Counted from the stretch's first letter, positions 15,415-22,437 are shown. The stretch is DNA of 64,000 bases from Bacillus_I endophytica_A (GCF_026790145.1 NZ_JALAMS010000008.1:1-64000); one strand, 5' to 3'. Notes: generated by a model from the sequence alone, not told the origin. Numbers and translations are program-made.

Positions 15415-15696
15415 GTGAAAAGTACAGGGATTGTAAGGAAGGTCGATCAATTGGGACGTGTGGTCTTACCAAAGGAGCTAAGAGAGAATCTTGCTATTGA
15501 AAAGAATGATCTTTTAGAAATCTTTGTAGACGAGAATCAAATCATCTTAAGAAAATATCAGTATCATAAAGCTTGTATGATTACGGGAAAAATATCAGAA
15601 AACAATATGGTATTAGCAAACGGAAAAGTAGTATTAAGTCGAGAAGGAATGGAGATTCTCTCTAAAGAGGTAGGGCAAATCGACGTTTACGTCTAG
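15415..15696 (+). CDS. AbrB family transition-state regulator
   Basis: A 93-residue AbrB paralogue. The SpoVT/AbrB DNA-binding domain is complete (MKSTGIVRKVDQLGRVVLPK then ELRENLAIEKNDLLEIFVD, residues 1-38), including the Arg residues at positions 8, 15 and 23; the second Arg of the RR pair is Glu here. The C-terminal dimerisation domain (CMITGKISENNMVLANGKVV then LSREGMEILSKEV) follows. It starts with GTG behind AAAGAGGAG. AbrB proteins bind AT-rich curved DNA and repress post-exponential genes; this copy sits in the AT-rich accessory region, its targets are unknown. Confidence 0.88.
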   Translation: MKSTGIVRKVDQLGRVVLPKELRENLAIEKNDLLEIFVDENQIILRKYQYHKACMITGKISENNMVLANGKVVLSREGMEILSKEVGQIDVYV

Positions 15697-15746
15697 ATGA
15701 TGAATGACAGGTATAAATGAGTATGTATAGATGTGATAACAGGCCC

Positions 15747-15796
15747 GAATTTTGCATTTATCTTTTGTTTCGTGGGGATTCCTAAATGCAAAATTC
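15747..15796. other. long hairpin downstream of the abrB-like gene
   Basis: GAATTTTGCATTTA (15747-15760) pairs perfectly with TAAATGCAAAATTC (15783-15796), loop 22 nt. No clear U tract; it may be an RNA structure or a weak terminator. Confidence 0.5.
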
Positions 15797-15992
15797 AAAT
15801 CTGTTTTAATGATTGTTTTTCATTGCTTATAGCTTCTTTATCAACATGTTCTGTTAAAGAATAATGCTGATTTCCTTGTTTAACTAACAGGCAATTTAGT
15901 TTAAGAAAGGTTTTTAACTTGTATTCAACGATTGGGCCAATTTTTTGAATAAAACTTAGATTTTTAAACAACTTTATTGTTATATTTTTCAT
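15795..15992 (-). CDS. 65-aa ORF (hypothetical, weak)
   Basis: Basic, mildly hydrophobic frame (LFKNLSFIQKIGPIVEYKLK). No good ribosome binding site and it overlaps the long hairpin end. Unknown; may not be a gene. Confidence 0.25.
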   Translation of the reverse strand: MKNITIKLFKNLSFIQKIGPIVEYKLKTFLKLNCLLVKQGNQHYSLTEHVDKEAISNEKQSLKQI

Positions 15993-16343
15993 TATAGTGA
16001 AGTATCTTACATCAAAAATTAAACAACTTTATTTTCAACCCCGTCCTAAAAGTAGAACGGGGTTATGCTTGTTTGAGCTTTTAAAATTTCCGTAGTCTTT
16101 TCAGAATAAATTAGTTAAAAATAAAAGACTACATACTATACGCGAAAGAGTATAAAACAGAGGGATTTTATAAGGGGTTAATTGGTTTTGGAGGAGGACA
16201 TAGCCCATAGCGGGAGGCGTATCCGCAAATGTGAAGCATCGAGGACCTTAAAAATAAGAATAATCAACTAAACAAAGGATTATAAATTGAATAAAATAAT
16301 CAGCTATCTAAAAAACTATTAGACGGTACAATATAATATGAAA
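15993..16343. other. non-coding stretch with RNA-like structures
   Basis: Contains a terminator-like hairpin CCCCGTcctaaaagtagAACGGGG (about 16040-16063) and a compact structure at 16191-16262: ACAT (..) GCGG gaggcgtat CCGC aa ATGT, plus stem ATACT/GAGTAT upstream. Could be an additional small RNA. No ORF of interest. Confidence 0.4.
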
Positions 16344-16349
16344 TATAAT
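16344..16349 (+). promoter_or_regulatory. -10 box of small RNA 1
   Basis: TATAAT, 7-8 nt before the first base of the closing stem of RNA 1. A -35 is not convincing (TTAGAC 19 nt upstream). Confidence 0.5.
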
Positions 16350-16354
16350 GATAA

Positions 16355-16468
16355 TGCCAATGCATCTCTTTATTTAATGTGGGTACGCTTTCGAGCAGTA
16401 ACTCTTTTTAAAATTTTGGAGCATTGGTTTACACAGAAAAAGACTTCGCAGCAAGAGGGTCTTTTTTT
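16355..16468 (+). ncRNA. candidate structured small RNA, tandem copy 1
   Basis: About 114 nt. Closing stem CCAATGC (16357-16363) with GCATTGG (16421-16427). Inside is a hairpin GGGTAC-GCTttcgAGC-(A)-GTA(A)CTC with a UUCG tetraloop. An independent terminator follows (AAAAAGACt... GGGTCTTTTTTT, to 16468). The internal hairpin sequence is identical to that in copy 2. Not identified; a comparison with Rfam, for example the Bacillaceae-1 motif, would be informative. Confidence 0.6.
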
Positions 16469-16530
16469 ATGCCTTTTATCCCAATGATAGTGCAAATAGC
16501 TAGAACTAGGCAATAAAATAAAAAATGAGT

Positions 16531-16536
16531 TATAAT
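16531..16536 (+). promoter_or_regulatory. -10 box of small RNA 2
   Basis: TATAAT, the same distance from the RNA 2 closing stem as in copy 1. Confidence 0.5.
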
Positions 16537-16541
16537 AATAA

Positions 16542-16656
16542 TGACAATGCATCTCTTATCCTAATGTGGGTACGCTTTCGAGCAGTAACTCTTTCATTGA
16601 TTTTGGGGCATTGGTGTACATAGAAAAAAGACTCCTACAAAAAGGGGTCTTTTTTT
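16542..16656 (+). ncRNA. candidate structured small RNA, tandem copy 2
   Basis: Second copy about 188 bp after copy 1. Closing stem CAATGC (16545-16550) / GCATTG (16608-16613). The middle GTGGGTACGCTTTCGAGCAG, TAACTC is unchanged while the flanks and the terminator differ (AAAAGACTCC / GGGGTCTTTTTTT). Conservation of structure and of a single core against drift elsewhere suggests a functional RNA. Confidence 0.6.
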
Positions 16657-16775
16657 ATGTTTCTTGCTTATCATATGAAAATAAGTTCGTTTACTATGAA
16701 TATAGACAAAGGTTTTTATTGGCAGTAAACCCATTATCCCCGTAAATTAGTTAAACAGATAAGAGATTTATCTAA

Positions 16776-16900
16776 GGTGTGCAGAGCCTTGTGCCCACAA
16801 GTAGTGGAGTGCCCCAATTGCATATAAGAGGTCTAGGATAAATAATGCTAGCCCCAATCCAGTTATGGTCGGAAACACCTTAAAAGGTCACTGCACACAC
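16776..16900 (-). ncRNA. orphan bridge-RNA-like structured RNA (minus strand)
   Basis: On the minus strand a TATAAT box (16908-16903) lies 5-7 nt before a closing stem GTGTGCAG (16898-16891) / CTGCACAC (16784-16777), giving an RNA of about 122 nt. Internal blocks TTGGGGCT, CTAGACCTCTT and GGGCA..A.GCTCT occur in the same order in the RNA-like region directly upstream of the IS110 transposase at 17045-17197. I infer a member of the same RNA class, without a transposase of its own. A weak hairpin (AGATAA/TTATCT) could end it. Confidence 0.5.
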
Positions 16901-16902
16901 TC

Positions 16903-16908
16903 ATTATA
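16903..16908 (-). promoter_or_regulatory. -10 box of the orphan RNA
   Basis: TATAAT on the minus strand; the -35 region (TTTCTC) is poor. Confidence 0.45.
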
Positions 16909-17026
16909 ACAAATTAAACAAAAAAGAGAAAAAATTCTGTGAACTGAGCAGGAAATAGGATACTAGATAAAGAATTTTTCTTTTAGAAATTTAAAAGACT
17001 ATATGCAAATGAAATTCAAAAATGTA

Positions 17027-17032
17027 TATAGT
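17027..17032 (+). promoter_or_regulatory. -10 box of the IS110 leader RNA
   Basis: TATAGT, with a weak TGCAAA 17 nt upstream; predicts a start at about 17040, immediately before the closing stem. Confidence 0.4.
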
Positions 17033-17039
17033 ATTTAAT

Positions 17040-17203
17040 AAAATTAGCGATTGAAACTCTTCGGTTATTTGGGGCTGGTTCTTGGCTAGACCTCTTTACT
17101 TAATGTGAGATTTACCATCTGGTGTTATAGTCCTGACATACTACATTGGGCATTAAGCTCTAACGGAAAATTGGACGGTCAGATGTATATATCGCTAGGA
17201 GGG
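17040..17203 (+). ncRNA. putative IS110 bridge RNA
   Basis: TAGCGAT (17045-17051) pairs with ATCGCTA (17191-17197), enclosing 139 nt and ending exactly at the Shine-Dalgarno AGGAGGG of the transposase gene. Further local stems include CTGAC/GTCAG and CATCTG/CAGATG. IS110-group elements are known to encode a 150-250-nt bridge RNA in the non-coding left end upstream of the transposase, with two loops that pair with target and donor DNA. Position, size and closing stem fit; the guide loops are not assigned. Confidence 0.5.
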
Positions 17204-17210
17204 TTTACGT

Positions 17211-18680
17211 ATGAGTGAAAACACAGTATTACCATTTAGTTTTATAGAGGAATCCAAAGAAAAAGAGAAAGAAACTAAGAGGAAGATGTACCAGTTATTT
17301 GTGGGAATTGACATTGGTGCCTCTTTTCACGTTGCTAGTTGTATCTCCTTCCAAGCTTTTTTAGACCCAAAGGGACGTGAATGGAAACGGACAAAGACAA
17401 TGAAGTTTAATGCGGACAGCCTGGGAATGACACAGTTCTTACAAGCCTTAGAACAAATGGAAAAACAATTAGGAATTCATAGATCGGATTTCCTAGTTTT
17501 ACTAGAACCAACAGGTGGTCACTACTCTTACCTGCTTCAACAAGTCCTTTTGAACGAAAATTTTGATGTATTCCTAGTGGAAAATTCCGCAGTAAAAGAC
17601 TTCCGTGAAAAGCATTTAGGAATTACTGAAAAATCAGATGCGGTAGACGCAAGGGTAATGTCCTATATGGGATGGCACAAGATCTTACACCCTCATATGA
17701 AGGGAGTTAGCTTACTTAAACCAGCTTCTGTAACTCAATCTATTTTTCGTTCGTTAACCCGTGACCGATGGTTATTAAATACTCAGTTAACACGGCGTAA
17801 AAATCAGGTGCAGCAACTTTTAACTGTTACGCACCCAGACCTCAAAGTAGCATTTAAGAAGCTTGGTACCACTTCTGTGATGAAGTTCGTATTGAAGTAT
17901 CCTACTGGTAAAGATCTAAAGCTAGCCACACAGGAAGAACTACGACAAACAATGATTGAATCTGGGGCAAAGCGAATAGCTACGAAGGCGTCTGAGGCAC
18001 TAGCAAAAGTTACAGCAGAGTCTATAACAATTGATGTCCCTCATTTAGTTGGAAGACAACATTGGGTAATCGAAGAAGCGTTACGTATTGAAGAAAGTAT
18101 TAAAGGGATTGACAATCACATCCAAGAACTACTTCACGGAAATTCAAGCAAAGGTATTAAACCTCATCCTTATACAGAGTTATTATACTCTTTCCCTTTT
18201 ATGAGCGATAATTGGGCTTGTACTCTTATCGGAGCCATTGGTGATGTTGAACGATTTAATACATATAAAGAGTTCAAAAAATATCTTGGTGTTTCGGCGG
18301 AAAATAAACAGTCAGGGACATCAGTAAAGGGTACGAGAATGACCTTTAGTGGTGTTCGAGATGCACGTCGAGTTCTCTTTCAAATGGCAATGATTATTAT
18401 TGCGACAAAATCCCAACCGTCCGTATTCAGCTCCTATTATCATCGTCTAGTAGAGCGTAAAATGAATGGAAAAACAGCAATTGGGCATATGTGTGGCAAG
18501 ATTGCCAAAATCCTTTATATGATGCTTAAAACAGGGCAAAAATATGACCCTGTAAAACACGCACAAGCAACAGGTATTCCTTGGGATTCTGTTTACGACA
18601 AAAGAACAAAAAATGTCAAATCGGAGAAGTTTTATCAAGAAGCATTAAAGCTTGCGGGGGATTCAACAGAGGTAGATTAA
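17211..18680 (+). CDS. IS110 family transposase (DEDD recombinase)
   Basis: A 489-residue RNA-guided-type recombinase. The RuvC-like domain has the DEDD acidic residues: Asp in GIDIGASFH (about residue 34), Glu in LVLLEPTGGHY (about 99), and two Asp in EKSDAVDARVM (about 144-147). The C-terminal Tnp domain has the catalytic-serine region AENKQSGTSVKGTRMTFSG (about residues 364-382). Coiled linker in between. AGGAGGG is 7 nt before the ATG. The frame is intact, so the element may be active. In this family the protein works with a bridge RNA, see 17040-17203. Confidence 0.9.
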   Translation: MSENTVLPFSFIEESKEKEKETKRKMYQLFVGIDIGASFHVASCISFQAFLDPKGREWKRTKTMKFNADSLGMTQFLQALEQMEKQLGIHRSDFLVLLEPTGGHYSYLLQQVLLNENFDVFLVENSAVKDFREKHLGITEKSDAVDARVMSYMGWHKILHPHMKGVSLLKPASVTQSIFRSLTRDRWLLNTQLTRRKNQVQQLLTVTHPDLKVAFKKLGTTSVMKFVLKYPTGKDLKLATQEELRQTMIESGAKRIATKASEALAKVTAESITIDVPHLVGRQHWVIEEALRIEESIKGIDNHIQELLHGNSSKGIKPHPYTELLYSFPFMSDNWACTLIGAIGDVERFNTYKEFKKYLGVSAENKQSGTSVKGTRMTFSGVRDARRVLFQMAMIIIATKSQPSVFSSYYHRLVERKMNGKTAIGHMCGKIAKILYMMLKTGQKYDPVKHAQATGIPWDSVYDKRTKNVKSEKFYQEALKLAGDSTEVD

Positions 18681-18748
18681 GGCTTAAAAAACTAATTTCC
18701 TGTAAGTGTTTTAAAAGATAAAAAACAACTGTTTACGGTATAAAAATA

Positions 18749-18797
18749 GTGCTATTTCCAAGAGGGATTTTTTTATTTTCCTCTTGGAAAGCACTAC
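18749..18797 (+). terminator. long hairpin after the IS110 transposase
   Basis: AGTGCTaTTTCCAAGAGG pairs with CCTCTTGGAAAGCACT around a T-rich loop. May end the transposase mRNA or shield the element from readthrough. Confidence 0.6.
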
Positions 18798-18929
18798 ACT
18801 ACATTAAATAACTTTATTATCATTTTACACTTAGTGCAAAACGCTTTTATTTTTATGAAGAAAACAGGGTTTAAATGAACGAAAGTATGACATATTAAGG
18901 GAAAGAACCATTTGGAAGGGAGAATTTTA

Positions 18930-19235
18930 GTGGATTATCTATCTCGCGAACAAATTATGAATGAATTACAGCAATCCTTTCAACCCTACTTAAATATGTA
19001 TGGAATTGAAAATATCGGTATTTTTGAAGAAGAAGGACAAGACGATCGCTACTATCTTGGATATACAACCCAAAAAGATGGCAAAACCCATCATATTCAT
19101 CTGCCTTTTCAAAAAAATAATGATGGCGGGTTAGCTCCAATTGATAGTAAGTGGACGGTAGAATCAGACAATCCACTGGAAAAAGATCTTAAAGAATTTG
19201 AAGATCTAGATCATGTATTCCGCGAAATATACTAA
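18930..19235 (+). CDS. DUF5634-like protein
   Basis: About 101 residues, acidic, soluble. The GTG at 18930 is chosen because GGAAGGGAG lies 7 nt before it; the upstream ATG at 18912 has no ribosome binding site. YGIENIGIFEEEGQDDRYYLG, YTTQKDGKTHHIHLPF and WTVESDNP recall the small Bacillaceae family DUF5634; this is from memory. Monocistronic with a terminator (AGGTGAAG/CTTCACCT, 19253-19287). Function unknown. Confidence 0.6.
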   Translation: MDYLSREQIMNELQQSFQPYLNMYGIENIGIFEEEGQDDRYYLGYTTQKDGKTHHIHLPFQKNNDGGLAPIDSKWTVESDNPLEKDLKEFEDLDHVFREIY

Positions 19236-19252
19236 CGATTACTTAGATGACG

Positions 19253-19287
19253 TAGGTGAAGGGCATAGGAAAACCACTTCACCTAAA
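19253..19287 (+). terminator. terminator-like hairpin
   Basis: AGGTGAAG / CTTCACCT stem with a following A/T-rich tract. Confidence 0.6.
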
Positions 19288-19535
19288 AATTTTTAAAAGT
19301 GTAAGTTGTACAACCCCAATGTTTTCTGCTCGTCGTTCGCTGGACTTGCCATTCTATTTATTGCAACTCTTTTGCAATAAATTTGTTAAACCCTCAGTGT
19401 CCAACTTAGTTAAAGATAATAGGTGGCTTTGAAATAAAGTTGAACTGTTTATAAAAAAATCGCACCGTTTTAAAAAAAGAGGAACTGGAATTTCCTATCT
19501 CTATAAAGAAGGGATTACGGTTTTTCTTTAGGCTG
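19288..19535. other. intergenic, no gene
   Basis: Holds a hairpin TTTATTGCAA/TTGCAATAAA (19357-19383). Nothing else recognised. Confidence 0.4.
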
Positions 19536-19950
19536 TTATTTATTAATGGCTTCTGTATGACGACATTGAGGGAGAGAGGAACATCAAAAAAAGAGATTCG
19601 GCTTTCCTTGGCGTACCACTAATGCCTTTCCACACGTTGAACATTTATGTGGCTCTGGTTCCACCTCTTAATACACCTTTTTGGCTGTGTGGGTAGGATT
19701 CACTTCTAAAATCAACTCTTGAAGGGCTTTACGGTCAAATAGTTGTACATTACACGCTTGAGATAAGGCACTTGCTTGGTAAAGAAACTATTTATCATCA
19801 CCCAGGCTTCATAGGCTTTATAATAAGCTTGTGCCCCATAGACCTCTTGAATAGCTGATATGCCTACTCGATTTTCAAGCCCATATGTTTGGCTTGAATC
19901 ACAATCTTTTGTTGGCCTTTCATAATTAAATCAGTGCTAAAATTTATCAA
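19536..19950 (-). pseudogene. Mrr-like restriction endonuclease with zinc ribbon, broken
   Basis: On the minus strand successive frames read DLIMKGQQKIVIQAKHMGLK, then after a stop and shift VGISAIQEVYGAQAYYKAYE and AWVMINSFFTKQ, then LFDRKALQELILEVNPTHTA, then PHKCSTCGKALVVRQGK, then SLPQCRHTEAINK before the stop at 19536-19538. This is the C-terminal part of an Mrr/DUF2034-type endonuclease (the QxK catalytic strand KIVIQAK) followed by a topoisomerase-type zinc finger. At least three frameshifts or stops inactivate it and the N-terminus is gone. Confidence 0.8.
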
Positions 19951-19983
19951 GACTTAAATCGTAAAAAGTCATAAAAAAATAAA

Positions 19984-20025
19984 GGGTGATACATATTGTA
20001 CATGTACAATATGTATCACCCTTTT
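19984..20025. terminator. 38-bp perfect palindrome, bidirectional terminator-like
   Basis: GGGTGATACATATTGTAC-AT-GTACAATATGTATCACCC has no loop and is flanked by AAA and TTTT. It lies between the dead restriction gene and map. Confidence 0.6.
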
Positions 20026-20093
20026 ACTGTTGTTTTATAAAAAATTTAATTATTTTCTACTTGTATTGCTCTACAATCGCACCCTATTTGCTC

Positions 20094-20834
20094 TTACAAT
20101 GTAGTAATAATTGGTCCTTCCTTCGTAAGAATAATTGTATGTTCGTATTGAGCCACAAAGCTTTCATCGGTTAGTAAGGTCCATCCATCTTCGGATTGGA
20201 AAACCTCCTCTTCAAATGTAGAGATAAAAGGTTCAAAGGCAATTACCATACCATCTTTTAAGATCTCATCATCCTCGTGAGAGTAGTAATTGAAAATATG
20301 TTCTGGTTCTTCATGAATGGAGCGCCCAATACCGTGTCCAGTAAGATTTTTTATGACGGTTAAGCCATGCTGTTTTGCTACATTGTGTGCAGCTTTTCCA
20401 AGCGCACTTTTTTTCGAACCTGGTTTTGCCTTCTTAAGTCCAGCGTCGAATGCTTCTTTAGCAACGTCACATATTTTCTGTAGAATTATCTCTCCTTTCC
20501 CAACTACAACGGAAATTCCGGTATCTGCGAAATAACCGTTTTTTGAACCTGAAACATCAATATTAACAAGGTCCCCTTCTTGAATAGTCCGTTCCCTCGG
20601 AATCCCGTGCGCTACTTCTTCATTTATGCTAATACACGTATACCCAGGGAAATCGTATTCTCCCTTTGGTGCAGATTGAGCTCCTGCTTTTTCAAACATC
20701 TCTTCTGCAATTTCATCAAGTTCTTTTGTAGTCACGCCAGGTTTAGCACAATGGACTAATTCATCTCGAATCGACCTGCAAATTTTACCAATTTCTTTTA
20801 ATCCATTAAAATCCTCTTCTGTCTTTGCAATCAT
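20094..20834 (-). CDS. map: methionine aminopeptidase type I
   Basis: A 246-residue cytosolic metalloprotease that removes the N-terminal Met from nascent proteins. The five metal ligands are visible: Asp in VNIDVSG (about 93), Asp in YFADTG (about 104), His in LTGHGIG (about 167), Glu in AFEPF (about 200) and Glu in QYEHTI (about 230). It resembles the second, extra-operonic Bacillus MAP (YflG type), as the housekeeping map lies in the ribosomal protein cluster. Here it sits between mobile remnants, so it may belong to the transferred DNA. Confidence 0.9.
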   Translation of the reverse strand: MIAKTEEDFNGLKEIGKICRSIRDELVHCAKPGVTTKELDEIAEEMFEKAGAQSAPKGEYDFPGYTCISINEEVAHGIPRERTIQEGDLVNIDVSGSKNGYFADTGISVVVGKGEIILQKICDVAKEAFDAGLKKAKPGSKKSALGKAAHNVAKQHGLTVIKNLTGHGIGRSIHEEPEHIFNYYSHEDDEILKDGMVIAFEPFISTFEEEVFQSEDGWTLLTDESFVAQYEHTIILTKEGPIITTL

Positions 20835-20850
20835 CGTATACCCTCATTTT

Positions 20851-21068
20851 TTAAAGTATTTTATAATCAGTATTCCATTTAGATTCTAGTATAAACGGAA
20901 CGGCTTTTTCTTCAACAAAAAGTTCGTTGCAAGAATAGGTAATCAGAAGAATACCGTTCTCAATTCCTAATTTTTTATATACCTCTCCATAAGTCATTTT
21001 TACTTGTTCTTTTAGTTGCTTATTCTCTTCCTCTAATTTCTTTACCTTTCTTTTCGAGGATATTAGAT
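20851..21068 (-). pseudogene. C-terminal fragment of a coiled-coil transposition protein (TnpC/DUF6262-like)
   Basis: A frame of about 72 codons, without a start, reading SSKRKVKKLEEENKQLKEQV, KMTYGEVYKKLGIENG and SKWNTDYKIL. The motif ENKQLKEQxKxxYGEVYK recalls TnpC (DUF6262) of Tn554-type transposons, whose other subunits are tyrosine recombinases; an integrase C-terminus lies 3 kb away at 23976-24194. Identification is tentative. Confidence 0.4.
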
Positions 21069-21091
21069 ATTATATTAAACTAACTATCCTC

Positions 21092-21328
21092 CTACCATTC
21101 CTTATTGAAGATACTTTGCCTTGTTGTGTAGTAGGTTTTTTCAACTGTTAAACGTTCTAATATATTGTCGGTATCTTGAGAGGGTTCTTGTTGTAGAGAC
21201 TGTTTATAACTCATATAAGATGCTTTTAACTTCTCTCCTAGGTTTTCAGAAGCAAGAGGTCCTGACTCGCGTTGTTGACTTTTTTCTTGAGCTAATAAAG
21301 GTGCTTTGCCATAATTCTCGATGATCAT
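21092..21328 (-). CDS. hypothetical plasmid-type protein
   Basis: 78 residues, hydrophilic, Gln/Ser-rich (AQEKSQQRESGPLASENLG) with a C-terminal RQSIFNKEW. Start overlaps the stop of the preceding gene (ATGA at 21325-21328), so translation was coupled. Unknown; probably plasmid-borne like its neighbours. Confidence 0.45.
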   Translation of the reverse strand: MIIENYGKAPLLAQEKSQQRESGPLASENLGEKLKASYMSYKQSLQQEPSQDTDNILERLTVEKTYYTTRQSIFNKEW

Positions 21329-21586
21329 AACGGTTCATCTATTTCCATTAATTCATGCATAATCTCATTCATATTTTCCATTGTGTTTAAGTATTTCCCC
21401 ATCGTTCGAAGAAATGTCTCTAACATGTTTTCAAGTTGTAATTCACGTTTGGTTTGTTCACGGAAAAAGGCCAGCGTTTCAAGCTGACCTTTCAGAAATT
21501 CTTGTCGTAAAATCCCTTTTTCTTTTACCAATTCATTAAACCTTTTTTACAGCCGTTGGATCAATATTTCGTATGATAATATCCAT
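21325..21586 (-). pseudogene. plasmid small-helical protein, frameshifted
   Basis: Begins MDIIIRNIDPTAVKKV at 21586 behind AGAGAGGATG and reaches a stop; the next frame continues FNELVKEKGILRQEFLKGQL then ETLAFFREQTKREL. Removing one T from GTTTAAT joins both parts. The MDIIIRNIDPxAVKKxDELxKEKGxSRQEFL pattern is that of ribbon-helix-helix proteins common on Bacillus plasmids. One base insertion inactivates it unless translation slips or restarts at 21531. Confidence 0.65.
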
Positions 21587-21721
21587 TACATTCATCCTCT
21601 CTCGAAGTTCTGTGCTCTACACCCAAAAAGAGAGAAGAGCATAAGGGGTTTTTGCCCCCATGGACCGTGTGGGGTTAGGCAAAGCCTAACAAAACTGTGG
21701 GTACAAAGAAATGTCCGAAGT

Positions 21722-21798
21722 GTTGACCTACTGTCGATATACTGTTGATATAGTGCTGACCTATTGTTGAGGTAGTGTTAATATACGGTCGACCTGAC
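21722..21798. repeat. seven tandem 11-bp repeats (iteron or centromere-like)
   Basis: Units in order: GTTGACCTACT, GTCGATATACT, GTTGATATAGT, GCTGACCTATT, GTTGAGGTAGT, GTTAATATACG, GTCGACCTGAC. Consensus G-T-T-G-A-N-N-T-A-N-T. The period of 11 is not a multiple of three, and no ORF runs through it. Tandem 11-bp direct repeats are known from plasmid centromeres (e.g. parC of R1) and iteron origins. Confidence 0.75.
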
Positions 21799-21809
21799 TT
21801 TTTTCAACT

Positions 21810-22095
21810 TTAGTGAAGATCTTGCTCTTTTTCTTTCAACTTTTTGAGCTTTTCTTTTAACATTTTCTTCTCATCTTTATAGAGACTAATGCTCTCTTCT
21901 TTCATCCGAATCTCATCTTCTTTTAATGAATTTGAGCTTCCGTTTCAGCTTTCTCTGTATCAATTTGATATTCCATATTGGCTTTAGTTCCCCAATTTCT
22001 TTTCGTAAAGCTCTCTGATTTTCCACTTCAACTCCAATTGTTTTTTCGTAGGACTTCATTTTCTTTTTCACTTCTTTTTGCTAAATATCGACCAC
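21810..22095 (-). pseudogene. coiled-coil tail of a plasmid protein (possibly Mob/Pre), frameshifted
   Basis: Reading across two frameshifts gives KTIGVEVENQRALRKEIGEL, KANMEYQIDTEKAETEAQIH and LKEDEIRMKEESISLYKDE then KKMLKEKLKKLKEKEQDLH, ending at 21810-21812. The long charged coiled coil is typical of C-termini of Pre/Mob relaxases of small Gram-positive plasmids, but no catalytic domain is present, so identity is weak. Confidence 0.4.
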
Positions 22096-22437
22096 TAACA
22101 ATCCGTAAGCTTACCTATTCTTAAATGACCTTTGGGGACTCGGAGGTGTTTTTGTTTAACCAGAAGAGGTTGCCTGAACAAGTTCACCTTCTCGTTCTTC
22201 CTCCTCTATTTTTGCTTCACTTCCCTCGCCATCTACCCTTTCTGCTGCCATCGATTTTCGAGACAAATCAAGCGTTAAAACTTCCTAATCTAAAGATAAT
22301 TGTTTCACCCTTCCCACGTCCCTGAGATAAAATTTTAATCTGTAAGACTATCCTTAAATGGATTTTTTCAGACTTTAAAAGAGAACGCCTCTCCATTTTA
22401 TTTATTCAACTTTTTCATTTTATCTCCCTACAAAAAC
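22096..22437. other. degraded plasmid-derived sequence
   Basis: The minus strand contains a short open stretch reading LSRKSMAAERVDGEGSEAK, EEEEREGELVQATSSG with flanking stops; the rest is broken in all frames. No intact gene. Confidence 0.4.

Larger units (their letters stand above)
17040..18800 (+). mobile_element. IS110 family element (approximate limits)
   Basis: Comprises the leader RNA, the transposase gene and a downstream hairpin. IS110 elements lack terminal inverted repeats and target duplications, so exact ends cannot be read from one copy. The right limit is set arbitrarily after the hairpin at 18749-18797. Confidence 0.5.

Noticed and set aside
16370..16552. 60-aa minus-strand ORF over the tandem small RNAs
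   Set aside because: It is antisense to two structured repeats with their own promoters and terminators; composition is artefactual.
16776..16900. 6S RNA, SRP RNA or known riboswitch
   Set aside because: I could not match conserved signatures of these families; similarity to the IS110 leader gives a better explanation. An Rfam scan would decide.
21722..21798. CRISPR-like array
   Set aside because: The repeat unit is 11 bp with no spacers and no cas genes; it fits iterons or a plasmid centromere. No CRISPR array was seen in the window.
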